From Sphingobacterium sp. xlx-96 (GTDB lineage: Bacteria; Bacteroidota; Bacteroidia; Sphingobacteriales; Sphingobacteriaceae): DNA of 64,000 bases. Made by a program: the position numbers and the translations under genes. Location of the stretch: assembly GCF_011007365.1 (NCBI RefSeq), contig NZ_WFKM01000003.1, positions 496,001 to 560,000 on the forward strand, written 5' to 3'. The notes beneath the pieces are model-generated. The model was not told where the DNA came from and did not search any database. It was given only the letters and a program-made list of their open reading frames with translations. Below are positions 17,805 to 26,218 of the stretch, one piece after another (the stretch's first letter is position 1; every line of letters starts with the position of its first letter).

Positions 17805-19487
17805 ATGACACAAGAGTCCATGAATAAAAAAAATTCAATAAAAGGCTTAAAAACAAGCTTATTTCAAAAATTAGTAATTTTAGGTTTCACTTTTCTTATA
17901 TCGCTTACATTTTTTCGCTGTGCAAACATGCAAAGACCAACGGGAGGGCCAAAAGACTCTCTCCCTCCCAAAATATTGAATGAGTCGCCGACAAACTATT
18001 CTACAAACTTTAAAGCAAACGAAATTGTACTTACACTTGATGAATACATCAAGCTTAATAACCAATTCAAAGAGTTTAGTATTTCTCCAGATCTCGACAA
18101 ACAGCCAGAATATAAAATAAGAAAAAAAACACTGCACATTTTATTGCCGGATTCATTAGAAAAAAACACGACCTATACAATAAATTTCGGAAAAGGCCTT
18201 GTAGATTACAACGAAGGAAATCCTATTCTTAACTATAATTACGTGTTTGCCACCGGGCCAGAACTCGACTCTTTACAAATCAAAGGATCAGTCACTAACG
18301 CTTTCACAAAGGTATTTGATGAAAAAATCGATAAAGACGTAAAAGTCTTACTTATTCCAACCAGTCAAGACAGCATATTTGGAAAACGTAAAGCAAATAT
18401 CTTTACGTTAGTGGATTCTTCAGGAAACTTTACATTCCGGAACCTTAAAGAAGATACCTATCGTATATATGCCTTACAAGAACAAAATAACGACCGAATA
18501 TATAACAATCCAGAAGAATCGATAGGCTTTATAAAAGACAGTATTGTACTGAATAGCAACGTATCAGGTATAAAAATAGCATATTCGAAAGGAAAGCCAG
18601 AAAAATTCAGAACAATTGAAAAAAAGATCGAAAAAAATGGTAGAGTGCTGTTAACGTTCAATCAACCTATTGATAATCCAAATATCACTATAATAGATCC
18701 AGCAATTCAATCTAGCGCACATTCCATTAGCTATTCAAATGACAAAGATTCAGCTTTCGCATTTATAAATAAACTGGATTTTGATTCTATTAAGTTCCAA
18801 ATTGCGGATAGTAATCTTGTATTAGACACGGTGTTAATCCGACGATCCAAAAACGAAAAATACGAAAGATTTATAGAACCCCTATTAAACATCAGTAATA
18901 AAGTAGACAAAATAAAACATATCACGTTAACAAGTATCTATCCAATTGCAACTGTAGATAAAAATAAAATAATACTAAACGAGGATAGTACTTCTAGACG
19001 CAACTTCCAACTGCAACAGGATAGTATACTCAAAAACCAATATCATATACGTTTCAATTGGAAACCGAACAAGAACTATGAACTTATTTTGGAAGAAAAG
19101 GCTATCTTAAGTCCATTTGAAGACTTCAATAAAGAATTCAAAATTAAGTTTACGCTGGATCAATCAGAGAATTATGGTGACATTAAATTCAAGATAGCTG
19201 GCGTGGAAAAAGACGTACAATACATTGTACAGCTTATAGATGAGAAAAAGGAAAAAGTTTATGATTCGCGTATCTTGATCAATATGGAAGAAATAGCATA
19301 CAATAAATTTCAAGGGGGAAAATATAGCCTACGGATCATAAAAGATCTAAACAAAAACAAAAGATGGGATGGCGCTGATGTATACAAGAAACAGCAAGCC
19401 GAACCGATATGGTACTTGGATAAAGCTTTTACAATCCGTGCAAATTGGGAGCAAAGCGAAAATATAGTACTTAAATTTGACGATTAG
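17805..19487 (+). CDS. Ig-like domain-containing lipoprotein
   Basis: A 560-residue envelope protein. A hydrophobic leader (LVILGFTFLISLTFFRC) ends at a cysteine near residue 39, so it is probably a lipoprotein; translation may begin at the ATG at 17805 or the one at 17820 (MNKKNS). The mature N-terminus ANMQRPTGGPKDSLPP followed by an Ig-like domain is a recurrent Bacteroidetes arrangement (SbsA Ig-like: NEIVLTLDEYIKL, TTYTINFGKGLVDYNEGNP). Several further beta-rich regions follow. Role unknown. It follows mnmG by 76 bp, and coding is notably A-rich like its neighbours on this side of the putative origin. Confidence 0.8.
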   Translation: MTQESMNKKNSIKGLKTSLFQKLVILGFTFLISLTFFRCANMQRPTGGPKDSLPPKILNESPTNYSTNFKANEIVLTLDEYIKLNNQFKEFSISPDLDKQPEYKIRKKTLHILLPDSLEKNTTYTINFGKGLVDYNEGNPILNYNYVFATGPELDSLQIKGSVTNAFTKVFDEKIDKDVKVLLIPTSQDSIFGKRKANIFTLVDSSGNFTFRNLKEDTYRIYALQEQNNDRIYNNPEESIGFIKDSIVLNSNVSGIKIAYSKGKPEKFRTIEKKIEKNGRVLLTFNQPIDNPNITIIDPAIQSSAHSISYSNDKDSAFAFINKLDFDSIKFQIADSNLVLDTVLIRRSKNEKYERFIEPLLNISNKVDKIKHITLTSIYPIATVDKNKIILNEDSTSRRNFQLQQDSILKNQYHIRFNWKPNKNYELILEEKAILSPFEDFNKEFKIKFTLDQSENYGDIKFKIAGVEKDVQYIVQLIDEKKEKVYDSRILINMEEIAYNKFQGGKYSLRIIKDLNKNKRWDGADVYKKQQAEPIWYLDKAFTIRANWEQSENIVLKFDD

Positions 19488-19500
19488 TCGTTAATTCTAA

Positions 19501-20010
19501 TTACAGAAACCAAGAAGCGTACTTTACATAATTCTGCGGCAATTTCTGCAATAAATTAAGTTGCTCTTCCGTCAGTGGTTTTATTTTCTTAGCAGGTACG
19601 CCTGCATATAGAAAACCGGATTCGCATACTGTATTCTCCAATACCACGGAGCCAGCAGCAATAATAACATCTTGCTGAATATGTGCTCCGTCCATGACAA
19701 TCGCTCCCATGCCGACTAATACATGACTGTCTATGATGCACCCATGCACAATTGCATTGTGCCCTATATTGACATGGGATCCAATATCTGTTCCATTACG
19801 CTCATAAGTACCGTGTATGGTTACATTGTCCTGGATATTTGAGAAATCTCCTATTTTAATATAATTAACATCACCGCGTATCACTGCATTAAACCATACG
19901 GAACAGTTTTGCCCGATTGTTACATCGCCTACAATCGTACTATTAGGAGCTAAATACGTATGATCACCTATAAAAGGAAAACTTTCTTTGACTGGAAGAA
20001 TAATAGCCAT
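19501..20010 (-). CDS. Gamma carbonic anhydrase family protein
   Basis: A 169-residue left-handed beta-helix protein built from hexapeptide repeats (VTIGQN, VIRGDV, IKIGDF and so on). Zinc ligands fit the histidines in TIHGTYERNG and NIGHNAIVHGC. The family includes true gamma carbonic anhydrases and homologous acyltransferase-like proteins, so activity is not assured. It starts 4 bp after the nadB stop, so the two are cotranscribed. Confidence 0.88.
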   Translation of the reverse strand: MAIILPVKESFPFIGDHTYLAPNSTIVGDVTIGQNCSVWFNAVIRGDVNYIKIGDFSNIQDNVTIHGTYERNGTDIGSHVNIGHNAIVHGCIIDSHVLVGMGAIVMDGAHIQQDVIIAAGSVVLENTVCESGFLYAGVPAKKIKPLTEEQLNLLQKLPQNYVKYASWFL

Positions 20011-20014
20011 ATAT

Positions 20015-21607
20015 CTATAAAATTGTATCTGCTAATTCATTAGCATGTTCAGGATAATCTGTCGTATAATGCAATCCCCTACTTTCCTTTCGGGTCATTG
20101 CCGATTTAACAACCAAGTACGCCACTTGTATAACATTTCTCAACTCACAAAGTTTAACAGACAATTTGGTACCTTTATAAAAGGACTCTGTCTCCTCATG
20201 TAATAGTCCAAGACGTCGCATGGCCCGCTCCAATCGAAAATCTGATCGTACAATGCCTACGTAGTCGCTCATAAATTTCTGTGTCTCACGTAAATTATGT
20301 GTCACTAAAATATCTTCGTTTAACAACTTTGTATTAGAATCGTCCCAATCTGGAATCCCCTCCATAAAGGAAATAGATTCAAATTTCAATTGAGCATTTA
20401 GAAAAATCCGATGCGCATATACTGCCGCTTCCAATAAAGAATTGGAAGCCAACCTATTAGCACCATGAAGACCTGTTGATGAACACTCGCCGCAAGCATA
20501 CAAATTACCTATAGAACTAGCACCAAACTCATCGACCATTATACCTCCACAAAGGTAATGAGCAGCAGGTGTAACAGGAATAAAATCATTTGTCATATCC
20601 AATCCGATGGATAAACACTTCTCATAAATATTTGGGAAATGTGATAACAAATCGGCTTTATTTTTATGAGTAATGTCGAGGTAGACGTAGTCCAAACCTG
20701 ACAATTTCATTTCGGTATCGATCGCTCTAGCGACTATATCACGTGGAGCCAAAGAACCTCGATCATCATACTCCTCCATAAAGGAATCACCATTCTGTCT
20801 TCTCAAAACCCCACCAAAACCTCTTACAGCCTCAGATATAAGAAATGCCGGATACTCGCTCGGGTTATATAACGAAGTGGGATGAAATTGGATAAACTCC
20901 ATATTACGAACCTTGCCTTTTGCTCGATAAACCATAGCAATTCCATCTCCGGTAGCTATTATTGGATTTGTCGTACTGGAATATACATGCCCAGCACCCC
21001 CCGTTGCCATCAATGTTACTTTCGCGAGAAACTTTTCCACATTGTTGGTATAAGTGTTAAAAGCATAAATACCATAACATACAATATTGTTAGACCGCTT
21101 ATCCACATGTTGACCCAAATGATGTTGCGTAATAAGATCTACTGCAAAATAATGTGTTAATATCTCAATATTGGGTTCTTGGTGAACCTTTTCCAACAAA
21201 GCTCGTTCGATCTCATACCCCGTAATATCCTTATAATGAAGGATTCTGTGTTCAGAATGCCCTCCTTCTTTGGCTAAATCATAACTACCAGAATCCTCTC
21301 TATCAAAGGAAGTTCCGTAAGCTATTAATTCGTCGATACGTGCCGGACCTTCCTTTATCACGTTTTCCACAACATGTGAATCACAAAGACCATCACCAGC
21401 AATTAACGTATCCTGGATATGCTTTTCAAAACTATCACTATTATCTGTCACCACAGCCACACCGCCTTGTGCGTATTTTGTATTGGACTCATCCTCATTA
21501 GACTTAGTGACTATCAGTACCTTACCTAACTTGGCTGCTTTCAATGCAAAACTCAACCCTGCAATTCCCGAGCCTACTATTAAAAAGTCAACCTTTCTCT
21601 CCGACAT
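20015..21607 (-). CDS. nadB: L-aspartate oxidase
   Basis: Oxidises L-aspartate to iminoaspartate, the first step in NAD synthesis; NadA uses the product. FAD motif VGSGIAGLSFALKA near the N-terminus, NTKYAQGGVAVV, the substrate-site FHPTSLY and the HGANRLASNSLLEA block are all present. I start at the ATG at 21607 (MSERKVDFLIVG, 530 aa). A longer frame to 21643 would need TTG and adds 12 residues into the putative origin. It reads away from the origin, divergent from nadA across the gap, and is cotranscribed with the carbonic anhydrase gene. Confidence 0.95.
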   Translation of the reverse strand: MSERKVDFLIVGSGIAGLSFALKAAKLGKVLIVTKSNEDESNTKYAQGGVAVVTDNSDSFEKHIQDTLIAGDGLCDSHVVENVIKEGPARIDELIAYGTSFDREDSGSYDLAKEGGHSEHRILHYKDITGYEIERALLEKVHQEPNIEILTHYFAVDLITQHHLGQHVDKRSNNIVCYGIYAFNTYTNNVEKFLAKVTLMATGGAGHVYSSTTNPIIATGDGIAMVYRAKGKVRNMEFIQFHPTSLYNPSEYPAFLISEAVRGFGGVLRRQNGDSFMEEYDDRGSLAPRDIVARAIDTEMKLSGLDYVYLDITHKNKADLLSHFPNIYEKCLSIGLDMTNDFIPVTPAAHYLCGGIMVDEFGASSIGNLYACGECSSTGLHGANRLASNSLLEAAVYAHRIFLNAQLKFESISFMEGIPDWDDSNTKLLNEDILVTHNLRETQKFMSDYVGIVRSDFRLERAMRRLGLLHEETESFYKGTKLSVKLCELRNVIQVAYLVVKSAMTRKESRGLHYTTDYPEHANELADTIL

Positions 21608-22087
21608 AAAAAACTTAAACTTATAACCTATATACGTTAACAAATTAACAAAATATGTGGAAAACGTGTAAATAATTAGTGAATTAAATTTGAAAACTAT
21701 TTTTTACTCCACAATCCACATAAAATACACACATATCAACAGGTATAATTAGACAAATATGAAGAGGATATTAACAAATTGTAAACATAAATCAACTCAC
21801 AACTTAATATGGAAAAAATAAAAGTAGAAAAATTACAGTATTGAAAATCAATGTATATCACCTACAAATCTGTTGATAACTTGTTGATAAAATAGGATTA
21901 TCTCAAAAATAAAATAAAATATATGTCACTTATCCCCATTTTCCACAGACTAATAAACAATAAGTTCGATTTATATAAAATAGATTATTAATTATTGAAA
22001 AAAAGGAATGTGGATTTCGTTTGAATTTCTTTGTTTACTTTTGTGATGTTGATTTAGTCCCATTGATTGACATATTAAAGAAGAGAG
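21608..22087. other. Candidate chromosomal replication origin (oriC)
   Basis: A very AT-rich 480-bp gap between nadB and nadA with several 9-mers near the DnaA-box consensus TTWTNCACA. Exact matches: TTTTCCACA at 21939-21947 and as its complement TGTGGAAAA at 21656-21664. One mismatch: TTATCCCCA at 21930-21938 directly adjoining, and TTATCAACA as the complement at 21871-21879 and 21882-21890 (11 bp apart). Weaker ones are at 21712-21720 and 21733-21741. A-rich stretches (21811-21835, 21905-21925) could unwind. By eye the + strand composition changes here from A/C-rich to G/T-rich. Nearby are parS-like sites, dnaA and dnaN. Confidence 0.7.
22036..22043 (+). promoter_or_regulatory. -7 promoter element for nadA
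   Basis: TACTTTTG matches TAnnTTTG, ending 44 bp before the nadA ATG, at the right edge of the candidate origin. Confidence 0.5.
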
Positions 22088-23086
22088 ATGAATATTACTT
22101 TTGAGAGAGACTTAGAAGCCAAAGGCTTTGTCGATGTACCTATTGATCCGAGTATTGATTTGGTCGATGAAATAAAAAGACTGAAAAAAGAAAAGAATGC
22201 TGTTATTCTTGCGCATTATTATCAAGAGTCTGAAATACAAGATTTGGCAGATTATATTGGTGATAGTTTAGGTTTATCGCAGCAGGCTGCAAAGACAGAT
22301 GCCGATGTAATCGTATTTGCAGGAGTTCATTTTATGGCAGAGACAGCTAAAATATTGTCCCCGAGTAAAAAAGTATTGTTGCCAGACCTAAAAGCGGGAT
22401 GCTCACTGTCCGACAGTTGTCCACCACATTTGTTTGCAAAATTTAAAGAGCAATATCCAGATCATCTGGTGATTACCTATGTGAACTGTACAGCGGAATT
22501 AAAAGCACTTTCGGATATTGTATGTACTTCGAGTAATGCAGTACAGATTGTTGAAAGTTTGCCTATCGATCAAAAGATTATTTTTGGCCCGGATAAAAAC
22601 TTAGGTGACTACGTAAAGAAGAAGACTGGAAGGGATCTGGTATTGTGGAATGGTGCATGCATGGTGCATGAAATCTTTTCCCAAGAGAAAATAGAACGTT
22701 TACGTGGTGAATATCCAGATGCTAAATTTATTGCACATCCCGAATGTGAAGAGCATATCTTGCGTGAAGCTGATTATATCGGATCTACATCCGGAATGTT
22801 AAAGTTTACCATAGAAGATGCTAGCCAAACCTTTATTGTAGCGACGGAATCGGGTATTTTGCACCAGATGCAGAAGGCCAGTCCTAATAAAAAGTTTATC
22901 CCTGCTCCGCCAAACAATGCCTGCGCCTGCAATGATTGCCCACATATGAAACTAAATACATTGGAGAAGTTGTACAATTGCCTCTATTATGAGCAACCTG
23001 AGATTATCCTTCCTGAAGATGTGATTTTTAGAGCTCAGAAGCCTATTGAACGTATGTTGGAAATCTCAGCAAAATTGGGTTTGTAA
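22088..23086 (+). CDS. nadA: Quinolinate synthase A
   Basis: Condenses iminoaspartate with dihydroxyacetone phosphate to quinolinate using a [4Fe-4S] cluster. Cluster cysteines fit [12 protein letters not shown] (Cys105), WNGACMVHE, and [13 protein letters not shown] near residue 280. The N-terminal [20 protein letters not shown] is diagnostic. 332 aa is normal. ATG at 22088 has a GAAGAGAG purine-rich sequence upstream. Divergent from nadB across the putative origin; nadC is not in the window. Confidence 0.96.
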   Translation: MNITFERDLEAKGFVDVPIDPSIDLVDEIKRLKKEKNAVILAHYYQESEIQDLADYIGDSLGLSQQAAKTDADVIVFAGVHFMAETAKILSPSKKVLLPDLKAGCSLSDSCPPHLFAKFKEQYPDHLVITYVNCTAELKALSDIVCTSSNAVQIVESLPIDQKIIFGPDKNLGDYVKKKTGRDLVLWNGACMVHEIFSQEKIERLRGEYPDAKFIAHPECEEHILREADYIGSTSGMLKFTIEDASQTFIVATESGILHQMQKASPNKKFIPAPPNNACACNDCPHMKLNTLEKLYNCLYYEQPEIILPEDVIFRAQKPIERMLEISAKLGL

Positions 23087-23116
23087 TAAATAAATTAAGA
23101 AAATTGCGTCAAAAAT

Positions 23117-24157
23117 ATGTTTGATAATATAGACAAGACAAATATAAGTGAATTAGGAGAGTTTGGTTTAATAGAACATCTTACTCAAGCTGTCGAATTA
23201 ACCGAAACTTCAACGGTTAAGGGGATCGGAGACGATGCTGCAGTACTGGACTTTGCTAATAAGAAGACTTTGATTTCTACAGATCTTTTGTTGGAGGGTG
23301 TTCACTTTGATTTGCGTTATGTTCCTTTAAAACATCTGGGCTATAAAGCTGTACAGGTCAATTTAAGCGATATTTATGCAATGAACGGGATGGCCTCGCA
23401 AATTACTTTTTCAATTGGTCTTTCATCCAAATTTCCATTAGAAGCTGTTGAAGAAATCTACGAGGGAGCCTTAATTGCCTGTAAAAAGTTTAATGTTGAT
23501 TTAATCGGCGGTGATACTTCTGCTTCGGCACAAGGATTGGTTATTTCTGTAACCAGTATTGGTTATGTCGATGAGGGAGACATCGCGTACCGATCCGGTG
23601 CAAAAGAGGGAGATTTGCTATGTGTCTCTGGGGATCTCGGCGGGGCCTATGTAGGATTACAGTTATTGGAGCGCGAAAAGAAAATTTATTTGGAGAACCC
23701 TAATATTCAACCCGATTTAGAAGGAAAGGACTATATTGTCGAGCGGCAGTTGAAACCTGAGGCGCGAAAAGATGTTGTTCAGCTATTGGATGCGTTGCAC
23801 GTGAAACCTCATGCAATGATTGATGTTTCCGATGGGTTAGCTTCTGAAATTCTTCATGTTTGCAAAGCTTCAAATGTAGGTTGTAGGCTTTATGAAGATA
23901 AAATACCTATTGATCCAATGACTTATGAGACTGCTCGGGAATTTGGATTGGATCCTACTGTATGTGCACTAAGCGGAGGAGAAGATTATGAACTTTTATT
24001 TACGGTACCACAATCTGATTATGATAAAATAAAAGGACAATTGGATATTTCTGTAATCGGCTATATAACAGAGGTTTCTGCAGGATGTGCGATGATATCT
24101 AAGTCGGGACATGAGCACGAAATTAAAGCACAAGGATGGAATGCTTTTAATAAATAG
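23117..24157 (+). CDS. thiL: Thiamine-monophosphate kinase
   Basis: Phosphorylates thiamine phosphate to thiamine diphosphate. The 346-aa protein has GIGDDAAVLDF (residues 36-46), STDLLLEGVHFDL, the GGDTSAS metal/ATP loop, and GVGGED-type LSGGEDYELLF near residue 290, all typical of ThiL and the related PurM fold. It lies 30 bp after nadA and may share its transcript. A weak parS-like match falls within its coding sequence at 23793-23808. Confidence 0.93.
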   Translation: MFDNIDKTNISELGEFGLIEHLTQAVELTETSTVKGIGDDAAVLDFANKKTLISTDLLLEGVHFDLRYVPLKHLGYKAVQVNLSDIYAMNGMASQITFSIGLSSKFPLEAVEEIYEGALIACKKFNVDLIGGDTSASAQGLVISVTSIGYVDEGDIAYRSGAKEGDLLCVSGDLGGAYVGLQLLEREKKIYLENPNIQPDLEGKDYIVERQLKPEARKDVVQLLDALHVKPHAMIDVSDGLASEILHVCKASNVGCRLYEDKIPIDPMTYETAREFGLDPTVCALSGGEDYELLFTVPQSDYDKIKGQLDISVIGYITEVSAGCAMISKSGHEHEIKAQGWNAFNK

Positions 24158-24213
24158 GCAAGCCTTATGAAATAAGTAAATTGAAAGTCCAGATTACGAT
24201 ATATATATAATTC

Positions 24214-24246
24214 TTGCTAATTTTGTGGCTTAAATTGCTAATTTTG
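24214..24246 (+). promoter_or_regulatory. Duplicated promoter element upstream of aacS
   Basis: TTGCTAATTTTG occurs at 24214-24225 and again at 24235-24246, 21 bp apart. Each copy contains TAATTTTG, a TAnnTTTG match. The downstream copy ends 27 bp before the ATG. Confidence 0.55.
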
Positions 24247-24273
24247 CAATTGTAATAGCCGAAAATAAACATT

Positions 24274-26184
24274 ATGAGCAAAGCTTTATGGACACCGCCG
24301 TCCGAGTATATACAAAAGTCTGGACTTTTTAATTATCAACAATTTTTAGAATCTAAAAAGGGAAGGAAATTTTCTTCTTATCATGATTTACACCAATGGT
24401 CTATTGATAATCTTGATGAATTTTGGACCAGTGTACTCTCCTATTTTGAGATATCTTATTCTGGAACGTATAATCAAAGCATATCTTGGGATTCTAAATC
24501 AGATGATTTTATTGATACACAGTGGTTTGAGGGAATAGAACTAAGTTATTCGGAGCATATTTTCAAACAGACGACTACAGAACGGCCAGCATTGAAATTC
24601 GCCAGCGAGTCGATAGGATATGAAGAAATATCCTGGCTGGAATTGACAGAGATGGTAAGTCGCATTCAACAATTTCTCGTTGAAAAGGATGTAAAAAGAG
24701 GAGATCGTGTTGCAGCCGTTTTAAATAATACCATTGAAACAATTGCTATATTTTTAGCAGTCAACTCATTAGGAGCTATATGGTCTTGTTGTTCTCCTGA
24801 TTTTGGAGATGTTAGCATTTCCGAACGATTTACACAAATAAAGCCTAAAGTACTCTTTATAGAGACGTCCTATCAATACAACGAAAGGATATTTTCTAAA
24901 TTAGACACACTTGAAAGGTTAAAGACTGATCTGGTGGATCTTTCTGCAATTGTCCAAGTGTATGAAGAAGATTGGAAGAAAATTATATTTGGATATGTCC
25001 CTAAGAAGTTAACCTTTACACGTGTTCCGTTTTCACATCCCATATGGATATTGTATTCCTCTGGAACGACAGGAAAGCCTAAGGCTATTACCCATAGTAC
25101 AGGTGGAAATTTGTTAGAGCATTTTAAAGCTCTGGTTTTGCATCAAAATGTACAGGTTGGCGAAAATTTTCTCTGGTATACAACGACAGGATGGATGATG
25201 TGGAACTATGCATTATCTTCTTTATTGTGCGGCGCTACGCTGTGTCTATTTGATGGCATTATCAATCATAATAAGCACCTTACTTTTTGGACTTTTTTGA
25301 AGCGTGCCAAGGTAGATCATTTAGGTGCAGGTGCCGTCTACTTTAGTTCTTTAGAGGGATTGGAAGTAAAGGATTATAGTCCAAAAGTAATAGGATCTAC
25401 AGGTTCTCCATTACCTGTGGCTACTTTTGAAGATTTACAACGTAAGTTTCCAGAGGTTCATATCGTGTCCTTGAGTGGAGGGACAGATGTTTGTTCGGCT
25501 TTTTTATCAGGATGTCCTATCCTACCTGTTTACGCTGGAATGCTTCAGTGTAGGACATTGGGATCTGATATAGTAGCTTATAACGATGAGGGGACCTCAG
25601 TATATGATGAGGTCGGCGAGTTAGTAATCCGCAAACCCATGCCATCTATGCCCCTATGTTTTTGGAACGATGTGGATAATGTAAAATATCATGAAAGCTA
25701 TTTTGACCGTTTTCCAGCAGTGTGGAGTCATGGAGACTGGATAAAGATAAATGAGGAGGGTATTGTGATTTATGGTAGGTCGGACGCGACGTTAAACCGT
25801 GGTGGCGTACGTATCGGAACGGCAGAAATATATAATGCAGTGAATAGTTTACCCGATATTAAGGATAGTCTGGTTATATGTATCGATTATGAAAGCGGAG
25901 CATCATCTATGCTATTATTTGTGCAGTTGGAGGATGATTTTAGCTTTACAGAAGATTTAAAAGATAATATAAAGCGAACTTTAAGAAGTCAATATAGTCC
26001 AAGACATGTCCCTGATTCGATTTATAGTGTTTCTGATATTCCTTATACCTTAAGTGGGAAAAAGCTAGAGCTTCCTATCAAGAAAATTTTTTCGGGATCC
26101 GACGTTAGTAAGGTCGTTTCGAAGGATATTATGCGCAATCCTGAATCGTTAAAGAATTATGTCGATATTTACAAAAGTATTTAG
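24274..26184 (+). CDS. aacS: Acetoacetate--CoA ligase
   Basis: A 636-residue ANL-superfamily ligase that activates acetoacetate to acetoacetyl-CoA with ATP. The adenylation P-loop ILYSSGTTGKPKAITHS is near residue 265; the C-terminal catalytic segment has WSHGDWIK and YGRSDATLNRGGVRIG, and the Lys-containing YTLSGKKLELPIKK near residue 600. The N-terminus WTPPSEYIQKSGLFNYQQF is typical of AacS. Neighbouring genes make HMG-CoA or acetoacetate-related steps. Its stop lies within the stem of the following terminator. Confidence 0.92.
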   Translation: MSKALWTPPSEYIQKSGLFNYQQFLESKKGRKFSSYHDLHQWSIDNLDEFWTSVLSYFEISYSGTYNQSISWDSKSDDFIDTQWFEGIELSYSEHIFKQTTTERPALKFASESIGYEEISWLELTEMVSRIQQFLVEKDVKRGDRVAAVLNNTIETIAIFLAVNSLGAIWSCCSPDFGDVSISERFTQIKPKVLFIETSYQYNERIFSKLDTLERLKTDLVDLSAIVQVYEEDWKKIIFGYVPKKLTFTRVPFSHPIWILYSSGTTGKPKAITHSTGGNLLEHFKALVLHQNVQVGENFLWYTTTGWMMWNYALSSLLCGATLCLFDGIINHNKHLTFWTFLKRAKVDHLGAGAVYFSSLEGLEVKDYSPKVIGSTGSPLPVATFEDLQRKFPEVHIVSLSGGTDVCSAFLSGCPILPVYAGMLQCRTLGSDIVAYNDEGTSVYDEVGELVIRKPMPSMPLCFWNDVDNVKYHESYFDRFPAVWSHGDWIKINEEGIVIYGRSDATLNRGGVRIGTAEIYNAVNSLPDIKDSLVICIDYESGASSMLLFVQLEDDFSFTEDLKDNIKRTLRSQYSPRHVPDSIYSVSDIPYTLSGKKLELPIKKIFSGSDVSKVVSKDIMRNPESLKNYVDIYKSI

Positions 26185-26216
26185 GGCTGTAACACAGCCC
26201 TAAATACTTTTGTAAA
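26168..26216. terminator. Bidirectional terminator, 23-bp perfect stem
   Basis: The left arm at 26168-26190 and right arm at 26194-26216 are perfect complements with a 3-nt loop (core TTTAGGGCTGT). The aacS stop codon lies in the left arm. It separates aacS from the convergent carboxylase gene. Confidence 0.88.
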
Positions 26217-26218
26217 TA

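Noticed and set aside
21608..21643. Longer NadB from TTG at 21643
   Set aside because: An ATG at 21607 begins the conserved FAD domain (MSERKVDFLIVG); the TTG version extends into the origin candidate.
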